From positions 1-39,901 of the forward strand of contig CAMVRE010000007.1 in assembly GCA_947169825.1 (NCBI GenBank): 39,901 nt of DNA, written 5' to 3'. Origin of the DNA: an uncultured Verrucomicrobiota bacterium (GTDB lineage Bacteria > Verrucomicrobiota > Kiritimatiellia > RFP12 > UBA3636). A program made the translations under genes and the position numbers. Shown piece after piece: positions 23,265 through 31,442 of the stretch. Under the pieces are notes generated by a model. That model was not told where the DNA came from, searched no databases, and saw only the letters and a program-made list of their open reading frames with translations. Every line of letters begins with the position of its first letter. Within the stretch, counting starts at the first letter, position 1.

Positions 23265-24530
23265 ATGAACACCAAGACTCTCCGCGACGTCGACGTCCAG
23301 GGCAAGCGCGTCCTCATGCGCGTCGATTTCAACGTTCCCGTGAAGGAAGGCAAGATCAAGGACGACACCCGCATCGTCGGCGCCCTCCCCTCCATCCAGT
23401 ACGTGATCGAGCACGGCGGCAGGCTCATCCTCATGTCCCACATGGGCCGCCCCGACGAGAAGGGCATCACCCCCGACACCACGATGAAGATCGTCGCGGA
23501 CGCCCTCGCCGCCAAGCTCGGCAGGCCCGTCGCCTTCGCGGCCGACTGCGCCGCGGCGGACGCCGAGGTCGCCGCGCTCAAGGACGGCGACGTGCTCGTC
23601 CTCGAGAACACCCGCTACCACAAGGAGGAGCAGGCCAAGCGCAAGCAGAAGGACGGCGAGGACGAGGCGACCTTCAAGGCCGCCAAGAAGGCGCTCAAGG
23701 AGGAGCAGCGCAAGCTCGCCGAGAAGCTCGCCTCCTACGGCGACGTCTACGTGAACGACGCGTTCGGAACCGCGCACCGCGCCCACGCCTCCACCGCGGT
23801 CGTCACCGAGTTCATGAAGGCCAAGGGCGCCCCGTGCGTCGCCGGCTTCCTCATGGAGAAGGAGATCGAGTACCTCGGCAACGCGGTCGAGAACCCCGTC
23901 CGCCCGTTCGCGGCGATCCTCGGCGGCGCCAAGGTCTCCGACAAGCTCGCGGTCGTGAAGAACCTCCTCGGCAAGGTCGACACGCTCGTCATCGGCGGCG
24001 GCATGGCCTACACGTTCCTCAAGGCCCAGGGCCACGCGATCGGCGGCTCGCTCTGCGAGGACGACCAGCTCGACTACGCGCGCGAGATGATGGCGCTCGC
24101 GAAGGAGCGCGGCGTGCAGTTCCTCCTGCCCGTCGACAGCGTCGCGGCCGACAAGTTCGACCCCGAGGCCAACACGCAGATCGTCGGCGAGGACGTCCCC
24201 GACGGCTGGATGGGCCTCGACATCGGCCCCAAGTCGATCGAGCTCTTCTCCAACGCCGTGAAGACCGCCAAGACCGTGGTCTGGAACGGCCCGATGGGCT
24301 GCTTCGAGATGGAGAAGTTCGCGGCCGGCACGTTCGGCGTCGCGGCGGCCGTGGCCGAGGTCAAGGCCAACGGCGGCACCTCGATCATCGGCGGCGGCGA
24401 CTCCGTCTCCGCGGTGAAGAAGTCCGGCCTCGCCGAGAAGATGTCCCACATCTCCACCGGCGGCGGCGCGTCCCTCGAATACCTCGAGGGCAAGGTCCTG
24501 CCCGGCGTCGCCGCGCTCGACCAGAAGTAG
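23265..24530 (+). CDS. pgk: Phosphoglycerate kinase
   Basis: Glycolytic enzyme transferring phosphate from 1,3-bisphosphoglycerate to ADP. The 421 residues include RVDFNVPV (19-26), SHMGRPDEK (58-66), [13 protein letters not shown] (164-176), the nucleotide-site GGAKVSDKL and [10 protein letters not shown], and the C-terminal GGGDSVSAV and [14 protein letters not shown] highly charged, Lys/Glu-rich helical insert of about 30 residues (121-150, [20 protein letters not shown]) sits before VNDAFG; similar inserts occur in some other bacterial enzymes. It is divergent from murF. Codon usage is strongly biased to C/G-ending codons, as expected for a highly expressed gene here. Confidence 0.98.
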   Translation: MNTKTLRDVDVQGKRVLMRVDFNVPVKEGKIKDDTRIVGALPSIQYVIEHGGRLILMSHMGRPDEKGITPDTTMKIVADALAAKLGRPVAFAADCAAADAEVAALKDGDVLVLENTRYHKEEQAKRKQKDGEDEATFKAAKKALKEEQRKLAEKLASYGDVYVNDAFGTAHRAHASTAVVTEFMKAKGAPCVAGFLMEKEIEYLGNAVENPVRPFAAILGGAKVSDKLAVVKNLLGKVDTLVIGGGMAYTFLKAQGHAIGGSLCEDDQLDYAREMMALAKERGVQFLLPVDSVAADKFDPEANTQIVGEDVPDGWMGLDIGPKSIELFSNAVKTAKTVVWNGPMGCFEMEKFAAGTFGVAAAVAEVKANGGTSIIGGGDSVSAVKKSGLAEKMSHISTGGGASLEYLEGKVLPGVAALDQK

Positions 24531-24547
24531 GCCCTCCCCGATCCGCC

Positions 24548-24579
24548 CGGCCCGGCGGCGCCCCCGCGCCGCCGGGCCG
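24548..24579 (+). terminator. Strong GC hairpin after pgk
   Basis: CGGCCCGGCGGCGC and its exact complement form a 14-bp stem with a CCCC loop, 17 nt after the pgk stop. No T-run follows. It separates pgk from the secreted protein gene that starts 15 nt later. Confidence 0.55.
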
Positions 24580-24594
24580 CACGCCCCCTGCCGC

Positions 24595-25860
24595 ATGAGA
24601 CCCGCGTTCCGGATCGCCGCGCTCCTTCCCGCCCTCCTCTGCGCCGCGCGCGCGGAGGACCTGCCGGTCGAGACCTACGAGGAGACGCTCGCGCGCATGC
24701 CCGCCTGGCTCGCCGAGCGCGCCCCCAGGGCCGCCGCGAAGGCCTTCTCGGTCGACCCCGCGCGCGTGCGGTTCCTGGACCTCGCGCCCTTCGCCAACCG
24801 ATCCTACGGCGACACCGTCGCGGGCGACGGCAAGGGCGGCTGGACCGACCAGGGCGAGAACCACCTGCGCCACGCGCCGTGGGGCCCCACGGACTGCAAC
24901 GGCGTGCCGTTCGACTTCATCCGCCCCGACCAGAACGACGACCGCGCGTGCGTGATGCTGCGCTCGAAGCACCTGCCCGACCTGCCCGACGCCGTGCGCG
25001 GCATCGCGGCGGGCTGCAAGGCCGAGGCGCTCTACTTCCTGCACGCCGGCGCGTGGGTCGAGAAGGACGCCGAAGGCTTCCGCTACGTGGTCCATTACGC
25101 GGACGGCGCCTCGGAGACCGCCCCGATGGTCGGGGGCGTCGACTTCGGCGACTGGTGGATCGACACGCGCCGCGCCGGCCTGGCGCGCACCACCCGCTAC
25201 CACACGGGCTGGGCCAACTCCGAGAGCAAGGGCTTCCACGTCCTGCGCTGGGAGAACCCGCACCCGGAGAAGACCATCGCGACGATCGACATCGAGAGCG
25301 CCTGCGGCGAAACGATCCCGATCATCGAGGCCATCACCGCGGAGCTGCCCGACGAATCGCCCTTCGCCCTGCGCCGCCTCAAGCTCAGGGGCTGGGGCGG
25401 CGCGAAGCCCGAGCGGCACGACGGAGCGCTCGAGATCGTGCTCCCCGACGCCTCCCGGGACTGGTGCGGCGCGAACCTGGACCTGCCCGAGCCCGCGCCC
25501 TTCCCGGCGGAGGACCCCGCCGCGTGCGACCTCGTCTTCGAGGCGAACGGCGGCCGCACGCCGCTCGGCGTCGTCGGCCCGGGCGGACAGCGCTTCCAGG
25601 TCGCCGCGCGCTTCCGCCTCGAGGACGGAACCGAAAAGAGCGGCCCCTACGTCCACCCGACGATCGAGGGCGATCGCATCGACGAGGACCCCGCCACGTG
25701 GCAGACCGTCCGCCTCCCGGTCCGGCTCCTCCTCCCGAAGAACGCCCCCTCCCCGGTCTCCTCCCTCTCGGGCCTCAACCTGCAGTATCGCATGCTGTCC
25801 TCCGACCGCGCGGCGCTCCGCGTCCGCTCGATCCGCCTCGAGCCGTCCGCCGCCCGATAG
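24595..25860 (+). CDS. Secreted protein of unknown function, possible carbohydrate-binding type
   Basis: A 421-residue exported protein with a signal peptide of about 20 residues (MRPAFRIAALLPALLCAARA). After it come FLDLAPFANRSYGDTVAGDG, then WTDQGENHLRHAP and GVPFDFIRP. These resemble a galactose-binding-like beta-sandwich seen attached to glycoside hydrolases in PVC and related bacteria. The middle has ALYFLHAGAW and YVVHYADG, which fit the same fold. The last 150 residues are another beta-rich domain. No catalytic motif is recognised. No promoter is evident; a strong hairpin lies just upstream, so expression may depend on read-through from pgk. Confidence 0.6.
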   Translation: MRPAFRIAALLPALLCAARAEDLPVETYEETLARMPAWLAERAPRAAAKAFSVDPARVRFLDLAPFANRSYGDTVAGDGKGGWTDQGENHLRHAPWGPTDCNGVPFDFIRPDQNDDRACVMLRSKHLPDLPDAVRGIAAGCKAEALYFLHAGAWVEKDAEGFRYVVHYADGASETAPMVGGVDFGDWWIDTRRAGLARTTRYHTGWANSESKGFHVLRWENPHPEKTIATIDIESACGETIPIIEAITAELPDESPFALRRLKLRGWGGAKPERHDGALEIVLPDASRDWCGANLDLPEPAPFPAEDPAACDLVFEANGGRTPLGVVGPGGQRFQVAARFRLEDGTEKSGPYVHPTIEGDRIDEDPATWQTVRLPVRLLLPKNAPSPVSSLSGLNLQYRMLSSDRAALRVRSIRLEPSAAR

Positions 25861-25910
25861 CGCTCCGCATCCCGTCGCGCCCGAGCGCCCTTCTGTTTTC
25901 CGGGGCGTTC

Positions 25911-25919
25911 TGCTAGAAT
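25911..25919 (+). promoter_or_regulatory. Extended -10 promoter of miaB
   Basis: TGC-TAGAAT with the hexamer at 25914-25919; the -35 is weak (TTCTGT at 17 bp). Only 8 nt (CCGCGCCC) lie between the -10 and the ATG, predicting a leaderless transcript. Confidence 0.6.
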
Positions 25920-25927
25920 CCGCGCCC

Positions 25928-27394
25928 ATGCCCGCGCACCCCGCCTTCTCGATCCATACCTACGGCTGCCAGATGAACGTCCGCGACTCGGACCTCCTGG
26001 CGCGCCGGCTCCGCGCCGCGGGCTTCGCCGAGGCCGCGTCGGAGGACGAGGCGGACGTCGTCCTCGTCAACTCCTGCTCCGTCCGCGAGAAGGCCGAGGA
26101 GAAGGCGATCGGCAAGCTCGGCATGCTCTGCGCCGCCCGCCGCGACCGCCCCGGGCTCGTCGTCGGCCTCACCGGCTGCATGGCCAACCGCCTCGGCCCC
26201 GACGTCTTCGGCCTCGTCCCCGGGCTCTCCTTCTCCGTCGGCCCCCGCGCCGCCGGCCCCGCGATCGTCGGCCTCGTCCGCCGCGCCCTCGACGGCGCGA
26301 AGGGGATGTTCGTCCCCGACGCGGATGGTCGCACGGTCGCACGGTCACACGGTCACACGGTCGAGCAGTCGGACAATCTCGCGGTCTCACGGTCGGACCG
26401 TCAGACCGTCGGACCGTGCGACCGTGCGACCACGAAGGAGGCCGGCGCGGACGAGCCGCACGGCTCGTCCGCGCCGGCCTCCTTCGTGACGATCTTATTC
26501 GGCTGTAACCAGCGCTGCTCCTACTGCATCGTGCCGTCGGTGCGCGGCGGCGAGGAGAGCCGGGACCCGCGTGCGATCGTCGCCGAGGTCCGCGAGGAGG
26601 CGGCGCGCGGCGCGAAGGACGTGTGCCTCCTCGGCCAGAGCGTGATGCGCTACGGCCGCATGGGCTTCGCCTGGCCGGAGGGCCTCCCCTCCCCCATGGG
26701 CTTCTCGGAGCCGCTCCCGCGCCTCCTGGAATATATTGCGCGCGAGGTGCCGGAGGTGCGCCGGCTGCGGTTCACGTCGGGCCATCCCTCGGGCGTCACG
26801 GACGAGCTCGTCCGCGCGATGCGCGAGATTCCCGCCGTCTGCCCGCACCTGCACCTGCCGATGCAGAGCGGCTCGGACCGCATCCTGCGCGAGATGCGCC
26901 GGGGCTACGACTCCGCGCGCTACCTCGCCGCCGTCCGCCGCCTGCGCGAGGGCGTCCCCGACATCGCGATCACGACGGACATCATCGTCGGCTACCCGGG
27001 CGAGACGGAAGAGGACTTCGAGGACACGCGCCGCGTCATGGAGGAGGCGGGCTTCGACAACGCGTTCGTCTTCAAGTATTCGCCGCGCCCCGGCACGCCC
27101 TCCGCGCTCCTCGAGGACGACGTCCCCGACGAGGAGAAGCGCCGCCGCGACCAGGTCCTGCTCGCCGACCAGGACGCGCGCGGCCAGCGCTGCAACGACC
27201 GCTGGGTCGGCCGCACCGTCGAGGTCCTCGCCGAAGGCCCCTCCCTGCGCAACCCCGCGCGCTGGTCCGGCCGCACCGGACAGAACAAGATCGTCGTCTT
27301 CGACCCCGCCCCCGGCCTCCGCGCCGGCGACTTCGTCTGCGTCTCCGTCTCCTCCGCCCGCCCCCAGACCCTCTACGGTGAAATCGCCGGCTGA
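25928..27394 (+). CDS. miaB: tRNA-2-methylthio-N6-isopentenyladenosine(37) synthase with in-frame repeat insertion
   Basis: Radical-SAM methylthiotransferase that adds the 2-methylthio group to i6A37 of tRNAs. The N-terminal MTTase domain carries cluster cysteines C14 (YGCQMN), C50 (NSCSVR) and C84 (TGCMAN). The radical-SAM motif is C193-x3-C197-x2-C200 (CNQRCSYC). A TRAM domain occupies the last 65 residues. Between the two iron-sulfur domains, residues 134-187 are extra. They are encoded by an 8-bp tandem array and then a perfect 27-bp inverted repeat. The insert keeps the frame and lies in the natural hinge, so the enzyme may still work. At 488 residues it is longer than most MiaB proteins (about 440-475). 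It probably heads an operon with hslO, the SGNH hydrolase and the PHP gene. Confidence 0.95.
   Translation: MPAHPAFSIHTYGCQMNVRDSDLLARRLRAAGFAEAASEDEADVVLVNSCSVREKAEEKAIGKLGMLCAARRDRPGLVVGLTGCMANRLGPDVFGLVPGLSFSVGPRAAGPAIVGLVRRALDGAKGMFVPDADGRTVARSHGHTVEQSDNLAVSRSDRQTVGPCDRATTKEAGADEPHGSSAPASFVTILFGCNQRCSYCIVPSVRGGEESRDPRAIVAEVREEAARGAKDVCLLGQSVMRYGRMGFAWPEGLPSPMGFSEPLPRLLEYIAREVPEVRRLRFTSGHPSGVTDELVRAMREIPAVCPHLHLPMQSGSDRILREMRRGYDSARYLAAVRRLREGVPDIAITTDIIVGYPGETEEDFEDTRRVMEEAGFDNAFVFKYSPRPGTPSALLEDDVPDEEKRRRDQVLLADQDARGQRCNDRWVGRTVEVLAEGPSLRNPARWSGRTGQNKIVVFDPAPGLRAGDFVCVSVSSARPQTLYGEIAG
26327..26432 (+). repeat. In-frame 8-bp tandem array inside miaB
   Basis: Units CGGTCGCA, CGGTCACA and similar in the first half turn into GACCGTCA, GACCGTCG and GACCGTGC in the second half. 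The second half is thus close to the reverse complement of the first, and the array itself is a loose inverted repeat. It encodes DGRTVARSHGHTVEQS and onward. Confidence 0.92.
26431..26488. repeat. Perfect 27-bp inverted repeat with 4-nt loop inside miaB
   Basis: The arm starting CACGAAGGAGGCCGG (26431-26457) and its exact complement (26462-26488) flank GCAC. It is fully inside the reading frame (residues about 168-187) and directly abuts the 8-bp array. In RNA it would form a very stable GC-rich hairpin; in DNA it could extrude as a cruciform. Confidence 0.95.
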
Positions 27395-27411
27395 CCGATC
27401 GCCCATCTCCC

Positions 27412-27439
27412 CTCTCTCGTCACTCGTCACTCGTCACTC
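27412..27439 (+). repeat. 7-bp TCGTCAC array before hslO
   Basis: Three full TCGTCAC units plus partial ones fill the 49-nt gap between the miaB stop and the hslO GTG, ending 4 nt before the start codon. There is no Shine-Dalgarno sequence in that gap. Confidence 0.85.
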
Positions 27440-27443
27440 CCCC

Positions 27444-28331
27444 GTGGTCAAGCCCCGCACCAACGACGCCGCCGTCGAGGCGTTCTGCCCCAAGACCCGC
27501 CTGCGCTTCCTCTACGCGGACGTGTCCGCGACGGCGCGCCGCCTCGCGAAGGCGCACGGCGACTCGCCCGCCGCCGCCGCGATCCTCGGCAAGGTGCTCG
27601 CCGGCACGGCCGCCGCGACGATCGACTTCAACGAGCCCGGCGAGCGGCTCGTCGTCGCGGCCAACGTCAAGGGCCCGCTCGGCGGCTGGCGCGCGGAGAT
27701 CTCCGGCGAGGGGTTCCTCACGGGCTCGCTCCAGGAGCACGACCCCGAGTCGCTGCGCAATGCGGGCGACGGCGCCGACGAGTGGTGCGGCCCCGGCGCC
27801 GCCGCCAAGGCGACGCGCCTGCGCGAGGACGGCACGATTCGCTCGCAGGTCTCCTTCGAGTGCAAGGGGGGCGCGCCCGAGTCCGTCTACGCCGCGCTCT
27901 TCTGCTCCGCCGTCCCGACGCGCCTGCGCCTCGTCTGCACGATGTTCGACGGCGAGATCGATCGCGCCCGCGCCCTCGCGCTGCAGCTCGTCCACGAGGG
28001 CTCGCGCCGCGCCTTCAAGCGCGTGGAGAAGCTGTTCGACGACGGCACCGTCGCCGACACGCTCGCCTTCGACGCGACGCTCCCGACGCTCCGCGAGATC
28101 CTCGGCGTCGAGGATCTCGTGACCGGCCCCACGCGCGCGATCGCCTTCGGCTGCACCTGCTCCGAGAAGCGCTTCCTCGACGCCTACGCCGCGCTCCCGC
28201 GCGAAACCCTTGAGGGGATGCTCCGCCCCCTCCGCCCCCGCGAGGAACGCTGCCACCTCTGCGGACGCCGCTACACCATCACCCCCGAGCAGCTTGTCCA
28301 AGTCCTCCAATCCAAAACCGAAACGAAATGA
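27444..28331 (+). CDS. hslO: Hsp33 family redox-regulated chaperone
   Basis: A 295-residue holdase chaperone activated by oxidative unfolding. The four zinc-binding, redox-sensing cysteines are in the expected C-terminal order: C237-T-C239 (FGCTCSEKR) and C270-x2-C273 (CHLCG). The N-terminal part has GKVLAGTAAATIDFNEPGER, and the conserved GPLGGWRAEISGEG shows the substrate-binding core. The start is taken as GTG at 27444 (MVKPRTNDAA); the longer track ORF begins inside miaB in another frame. Its TGA overlaps the ATG of the next gene (ATGA), so those two are translationally coupled. Confidence 0.93.
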   Translation: MVKPRTNDAAVEAFCPKTRLRFLYADVSATARRLAKAHGDSPAAAAILGKVLAGTAAATIDFNEPGERLVVAANVKGPLGGWRAEISGEGFLTGSLQEHDPESLRNAGDGADEWCGPGAAAKATRLREDGTIRSQVSFECKGGAPESVYAALFCSAVPTRLRLVCTMFDGEIDRARALALQLVHEGSRRAFKRVEKLFDDGTVADTLAFDATLPTLREILGVEDLVTGPTRAIAFGCTCSEKRFLDAYAALPRETLEGMLRPLRPREERCHLCGRRYTITPEQLVQVLQSKTETK

Positions 28332-28966
28332 AGATTCTCTTCCAGGGCGATTCCGTCACCGACTGCGGCCGCGGAAACAGCGGCGGCTGCGGCTACGAGC
28401 AGGGCCAGATGGGCCCGGGCTATCCCGGCCTGATCAAGTCCCGCCTCTCCTGCGACCGTCCCGACGCCGGGTTCGAGTTCGTCAACCTCGGCATCAGCGG
28501 CAACCGCATCGTCGACCTCTACGCCCGCTGGCGCGCCGACTGCCTCAACCACGAGCCCGACATCGTCTCGATCCTCGTCGGCGTGAACGACTCGTGGCAC
28601 GAGCAGCACCGCAACGGCGTCGAGGTCCCTCGCGCGATCCGCATCTACAACGAGCTGCTCGACTGGACGATCGAGAAGCTCCCCGCCGTGAAGCTCGTCC
28701 TGCTCGAGCCCTTCACCGCGGGCGAGTCCGACAACGGCAAGCTCTTCGGCGCCGAGGTGCGCGAGCGCGGCGCCGCCGTGAAGGCCGCCGCCGAGCGCCT
28801 CGGCCCCGACCGCGCCGTCTTCGTTCCCCTCCAGTCCATCCTCGACGACCTCCGCGCCCGCGCGCCCTGGCAGCACTGGACCGCGGACGGCGTCCACCCC
28901 ACCCCGGCCTTCCACCAGGCGATCGCCGATGCCTGGCTCCGCGCCGCCGCCCCCTTCCTCGGCTAG
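28328..28966 (+). CDS. SGNH/GDSL-family hydrolase
   Basis: A 212-residue esterase-type protein. Block I is GDSV with nucleophile Ser9, block II GISGNR (55-60), block III VGVND (84-88), and block V DGVHP with Asp187 and His190. All catalytic positions are present. No signal peptide is seen, so it should act in the cytoplasm. Relatives are carbohydrate esterases or lysophospholipase-like enzymes; the substrate is unknown. It starts within the hslO stop codon (ATGA). Confidence 0.9.
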   Translation: MKILFQGDSVTDCGRGNSGGCGYEQGQMGPGYPGLIKSRLSCDRPDAGFEFVNLGISGNRIVDLYARWRADCLNHEPDIVSILVGVNDSWHEQHRNGVEVPRAIRIYNELLDWTIEKLPAVKLVLLEPFTAGESDNGKLFGAEVRERGAAVKAAAERLGPDRAVFVPLQSILDDLRARAPWQHWTADGVHPTPAFHQAIADAWLRAAAPFLG

Positions 28967-28970
28967 CCCG

Positions 28971-29026
28971 CTTCCGCTCGCCACTCGCCACTCGTCACTC
29001 GTCACTCGTCACTCGTCTCTCGTCAC
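28971..29026 (+). repeat. 7-bp TCGTCAC/TCGCCAC array before the PHP gene
   Basis: About seven units (CTCGCCA, CTCGCCA, CTCGTCA repeated, CTCGTCT, CTCGTCA) fill the gap between the hydrolase stop and the PHP ATG, ending about 4 nt before that ATG. It is the same family and the same placement as the array before hslO. Confidence 0.9.
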
Positions 29027-29030
29027 TGTC

Positions 29031-30065
29031 ATGCGCAAGCACCTCCTCCCGCCGGACCGCAACTGGTACCGCGCGAACTTCCACTGCCACTCCCACCTCT
29101 CCGACGGCTACTGGCCGCCTGCGCGCCTCCGCGACGAATACAAGAAGGCCGGCTACCAGATCCTCGCCATCACCGATCACAACGTCCTCGTCGACCACTC
29201 GGACCTCAACGACCCGGACTTCCTCACGCTCACCTCCGTCGAATACGACATCACGGACTGGGACTCGCGCCTGCCCGTCGCCCGGCCGGACGCCAACGTC
29301 TGGAACTACCGCTTCCACGACACGTTCCACCTCAACCTCTTCTCCAAGGTTCCGAATCCCGCCGGCCCTCCCGCGCGCGACACGATCTGGGGCGTCCAGC
29401 ACAACTGCTTCGAGGGCTCCGAGGAGGAGAAGGCGCGGAAGAAGCCCTTTTCCCTGGACGCCGTGAACGAGGTGGTCGCGAAGGCGAACGAGGCCGGCTT
29501 CCTCGTCCAGTACAACCACCCGAACTGGTCGCGCAACGTCCGCTCCGACTGGCTCGGGCTGAAGGGGATCTGGTCGCTCGAGATCCTCAACTACGCCACC
29601 GAGTGCCTCACCGGCGGCGAATACTGCCCCTACGTCTACGACGACCTGCTCAACCACGTCTCGCCCCGCATCTTCTGCACGATGGGCGACGACAACCACA
29701 ACCGCGACGGCACCACGCTTCAGTCCTTCGGCGGCTCGACGATCATCGGCGCCGAGTCGCTCGACTACGCGTCCGTGATCCGCGCGCTGGAGAAGGGCGA
29801 GTTCTACTGCTCCTCCGGCAGGACCGACCCGCCGCGCATCCTCGCGCTCTACGTCGAGAGCGGCGTCGTCCACGTCGACTGCACGCCCGCCTCGTTCGTC
29901 TTCTTCGTGGGCGACGGCCGCCGCTACGCGAACAAGCGCGGCGAGGGCGTGACGCACGCCGAGTTTCCGCTCGGAAGGGACGACGGCTGGTTCCGCGTCG
30001 CCGTCCGCGACGACCGCGGCAACACCGCCCACACGCACGCCTACCTCGTCGACGAGTGCCGCTAG
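29031..30065 (+). CDS. PHP-domain metal-dependent phosphoesterase
   Basis: A 344-residue cytoplasmic protein with the PHP trinuclear metal site: H18 and H20 in NFHCHSHLSDG, D25, D49-H50 in AITDHN, E71 in SVEYD, and H163 in QYNHPNW. A late MGDDNHNRDG supplies further ligands. The last 80 residues form a beta-rich tail (RILALYVESGVVHVDC). Family members hydrolyse phosphoester or nucleotide substrates; the substrate here cannot be told. The ATG at 29031 follows the 7-bp array; the track start at 28929 is in the hydrolase gene and is not credible. Confidence 0.88.
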   Translation: MRKHLLPPDRNWYRANFHCHSHLSDGYWPPARLRDEYKKAGYQILAITDHNVLVDHSDLNDPDFLTLTSVEYDITDWDSRLPVARPDANVWNYRFHDTFHLNLFSKVPNPAGPPARDTIWGVQHNCFEGSEEEKARKKPFSLDAVNEVVAKANEAGFLVQYNHPNWSRNVRSDWLGLKGIWSLEILNYATECLTGGEYCPYVYDDLLNHVSPRIFCTMGDDNHNRDGTTLQSFGGSTIIGAESLDYASVIRALEKGEFYCSSGRTDPPRILALYVESGVVHVDCTPASFVFFVGDGRRYANKRGEGVTHAEFPLGRDDGWFRVAVRDDRGNTAHTHAYLVDECR

Positions 30066-30082
30066 CGCCGCCCCCGGCGTTG

Positions 30083-30091
30083 TGGTATGCT
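30083..30091 (+). promoter_or_regulatory. Extended -10 promoter of nadD
   Basis: TGG-TATGCT with the hexamer at 30086-30091; no good -35 at 17 bp. Eight nt (CCGTGCCC) separate it from the GTG start, the same distance as in miaB, again predicting a leaderless mRNA. It lies inside the start proposed by the ORF track (30082). Confidence 0.5.
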
Positions 30092-30099
30092 CCGTGCCC

Positions 30100-31350
30100 G
30101 TGGAACGCATCGGCATCTTCGGCGGGAGCTTCGACCCCGTGCACGCCGGGCATCTGGCGCTCGCGCGCCGGGCGCTCGAGGCCGTGCCGCTGGACCGCGT
30201 GCTCTTCGCCCCGGCCGCCGACTCGCCCTTCAAGGTCGGGCGGATGAACGCCCCCGCGGAGGACCGCCTCGCGATGCTGGAGCTCGCGATCGCCGGCGAG
30301 CCGCGCTTCGGGATCTGCCGCGCCGACCTCGACCGCGGCGGCGTCTCCTACACCGTGGACCTCGTCGCCGACGTCCGCGCGGCGCACCCGGACTCGGAGC
30401 TCTTCTTCCTCCTCGGCGCGGACTCCCTCGCCGGCCTGCACCGCTGGCGCCGCGCCGCGGAGCTCGTCGCGATGTGCCGCTTCGTCGGCTTCGGCCGCCC
30501 CGGATTCCGCCTCGACCCGGACGCCCTCGGCTTCGACCCCGCCACGAACGCCCGTCTCGCGGCGGACTTCGTCCCCGACTTCGCCGAGCCCGCCTCCTCC
30601 ACCGAGGTCCGCGCCCGCCTCGCCGCCGGCGAGGACGTCTCCTCCCTCCTCCCCTCCCCCGTCGCCGCCTACATCCGCGACCGCGGCCTCTACCGCCCCG
30701 CTCCAGCACCGTCCGCGCCCCGCGCGAACGTCGTATCGATTCTTCTTCCCGTTCTCTGCTTCGAGTTGGCCGCCCTGTCCCTCGCCCTGGGCGTGGCGGG
30801 GTTGTTGCTCAGCCTCCCGTTTCTCGGAATCGCCTTTCTGTGGGCGGCCGGCGGATTCCTTCTGGCGAGCGTTGCGGTCCGCGCCGTCAGAGCCGGAAAG
30901 AACGGCGGAAAACGGACCTTGGCGTTCGCTTGCACGGCCGTTCTCGCCGTCGCTTCATTCTATTCGTTCTTTTCCGCGGTCTCTTCGTTCGCGGCGTGGC
31001 GGGCGCCTTACGACATCAGCGATGCGTTCGGAGACGACGCCTATCCGGGCTTGATCGAAATCGTCGGATTCCGCTACCACCCGCCGACGCCCTGGTCCGA
31101 GTCGTCCTACGAGGCGCGGACGGAATTCCGCGCCGCCAGCCCGCGCTTCTTCTGCGAAGAAACGGATTCGGGAGCGGAACGCGTCGGCGCCGACGTCGCC
31201 CGGCTCGCGATCCGGAAAGCCCGCAAGGCGTTCCGCGCCTTCCGTCCCGATTCCGGGGAAGCGGTGTTCGTCGTCGCACGGAACGGCGCCCCGCGCTGGA
31301 CGATCGTCCTCGGCGAAAACCCCTCCGAATGCGTCGTCCTCGCCGAATGA
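30100..31350 (+). CDS. nadD: Nicotinate-nucleotide adenylyltransferase fused to a C-terminal membrane domain
   Basis: The first 200 residues are NadD, which makes deamido-NAD from NaMN and ATP. GIFGGSFDPVHAGHL holds the ATP-binding GxFxPxHxGH motif, FLLGADSLAGL is the mid-domain signature, and the C-terminal SSTEVRARLAAG carries the (S/T)SSxxR-like motif. A normal NadD ends at about YIRDRGLYR. Here the frame runs on for about 210 residues: two to three membrane segments (VVSILLPVLCFELAALSLAL, FLGIAFLWAAGGFLLASVAV, LAFACTAVLAVASFYSFF) and then a soluble domain of about 110 residues. The extension has lower GC than the enzyme part. GTG at 30100 is the start suggested by family alignment and promoter position. 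Confidence 0.88.
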   Translation: MERIGIFGGSFDPVHAGHLALARRALEAVPLDRVLFAPAADSPFKVGRMNAPAEDRLAMLELAIAGEPRFGICRADLDRGGVSYTVDLVADVRAAHPDSELFFLLGADSLAGLHRWRRAAELVAMCRFVGFGRPGFRLDPDALGFDPATNARLAADFVPDFAEPASSTEVRARLAAGEDVSSLLPSPVAAYIRDRGLYRPAPAPSAPRANVVSILLPVLCFELAALSLALGVAGLLLSLPFLGIAFLWAAGGFLLASVAVRAVRAGKNGGKRTLAFACTAVLAVASFYSFFSAVSSFAAWRAPYDISDAFGDDAYPGLIEIVGFRYHPPTPWSESSYEARTEFRAASPRFFCEETDSGAERVGADVARLAIRKARKAFRAFRPDSGEAVFVVARNGAPRWTIVLGENPSECVVLAE

Positions 31351-31366
31351 CCCGCTCCTCTCGAAT

Positions 31367-31394
31367 TTTCAACTTCCAACTTTGAACTTTAAAC
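31367..31394 (+). repeat. 7-bp TTTNAAC array
   Basis: TTTCAAC, TTCCAAC, TTTGAAC, TTTAAAC: four direct units just after nadD. AT-rich, unlike its surroundings. Confidence 0.8.
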
Positions 31395-31442
31395 TCCAAT
31401 GAGCCGCCCGCGCCCGCCCGGCGCTTGGCCGCGCCATCTTCC

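Noticed and set aside
26327-26488. miaB as a frameshifted pseudogene
   Set aside because: The frame is intact through the insert, and all six cluster cysteines and the TRAM region are present.
28929-29031. Track start of the PHP gene inside the hydrolase gene
   Set aside because: The added residues come from the hydrolase 3' end and the 7-bp array; the family N-terminus begins at the ATG at 29031.
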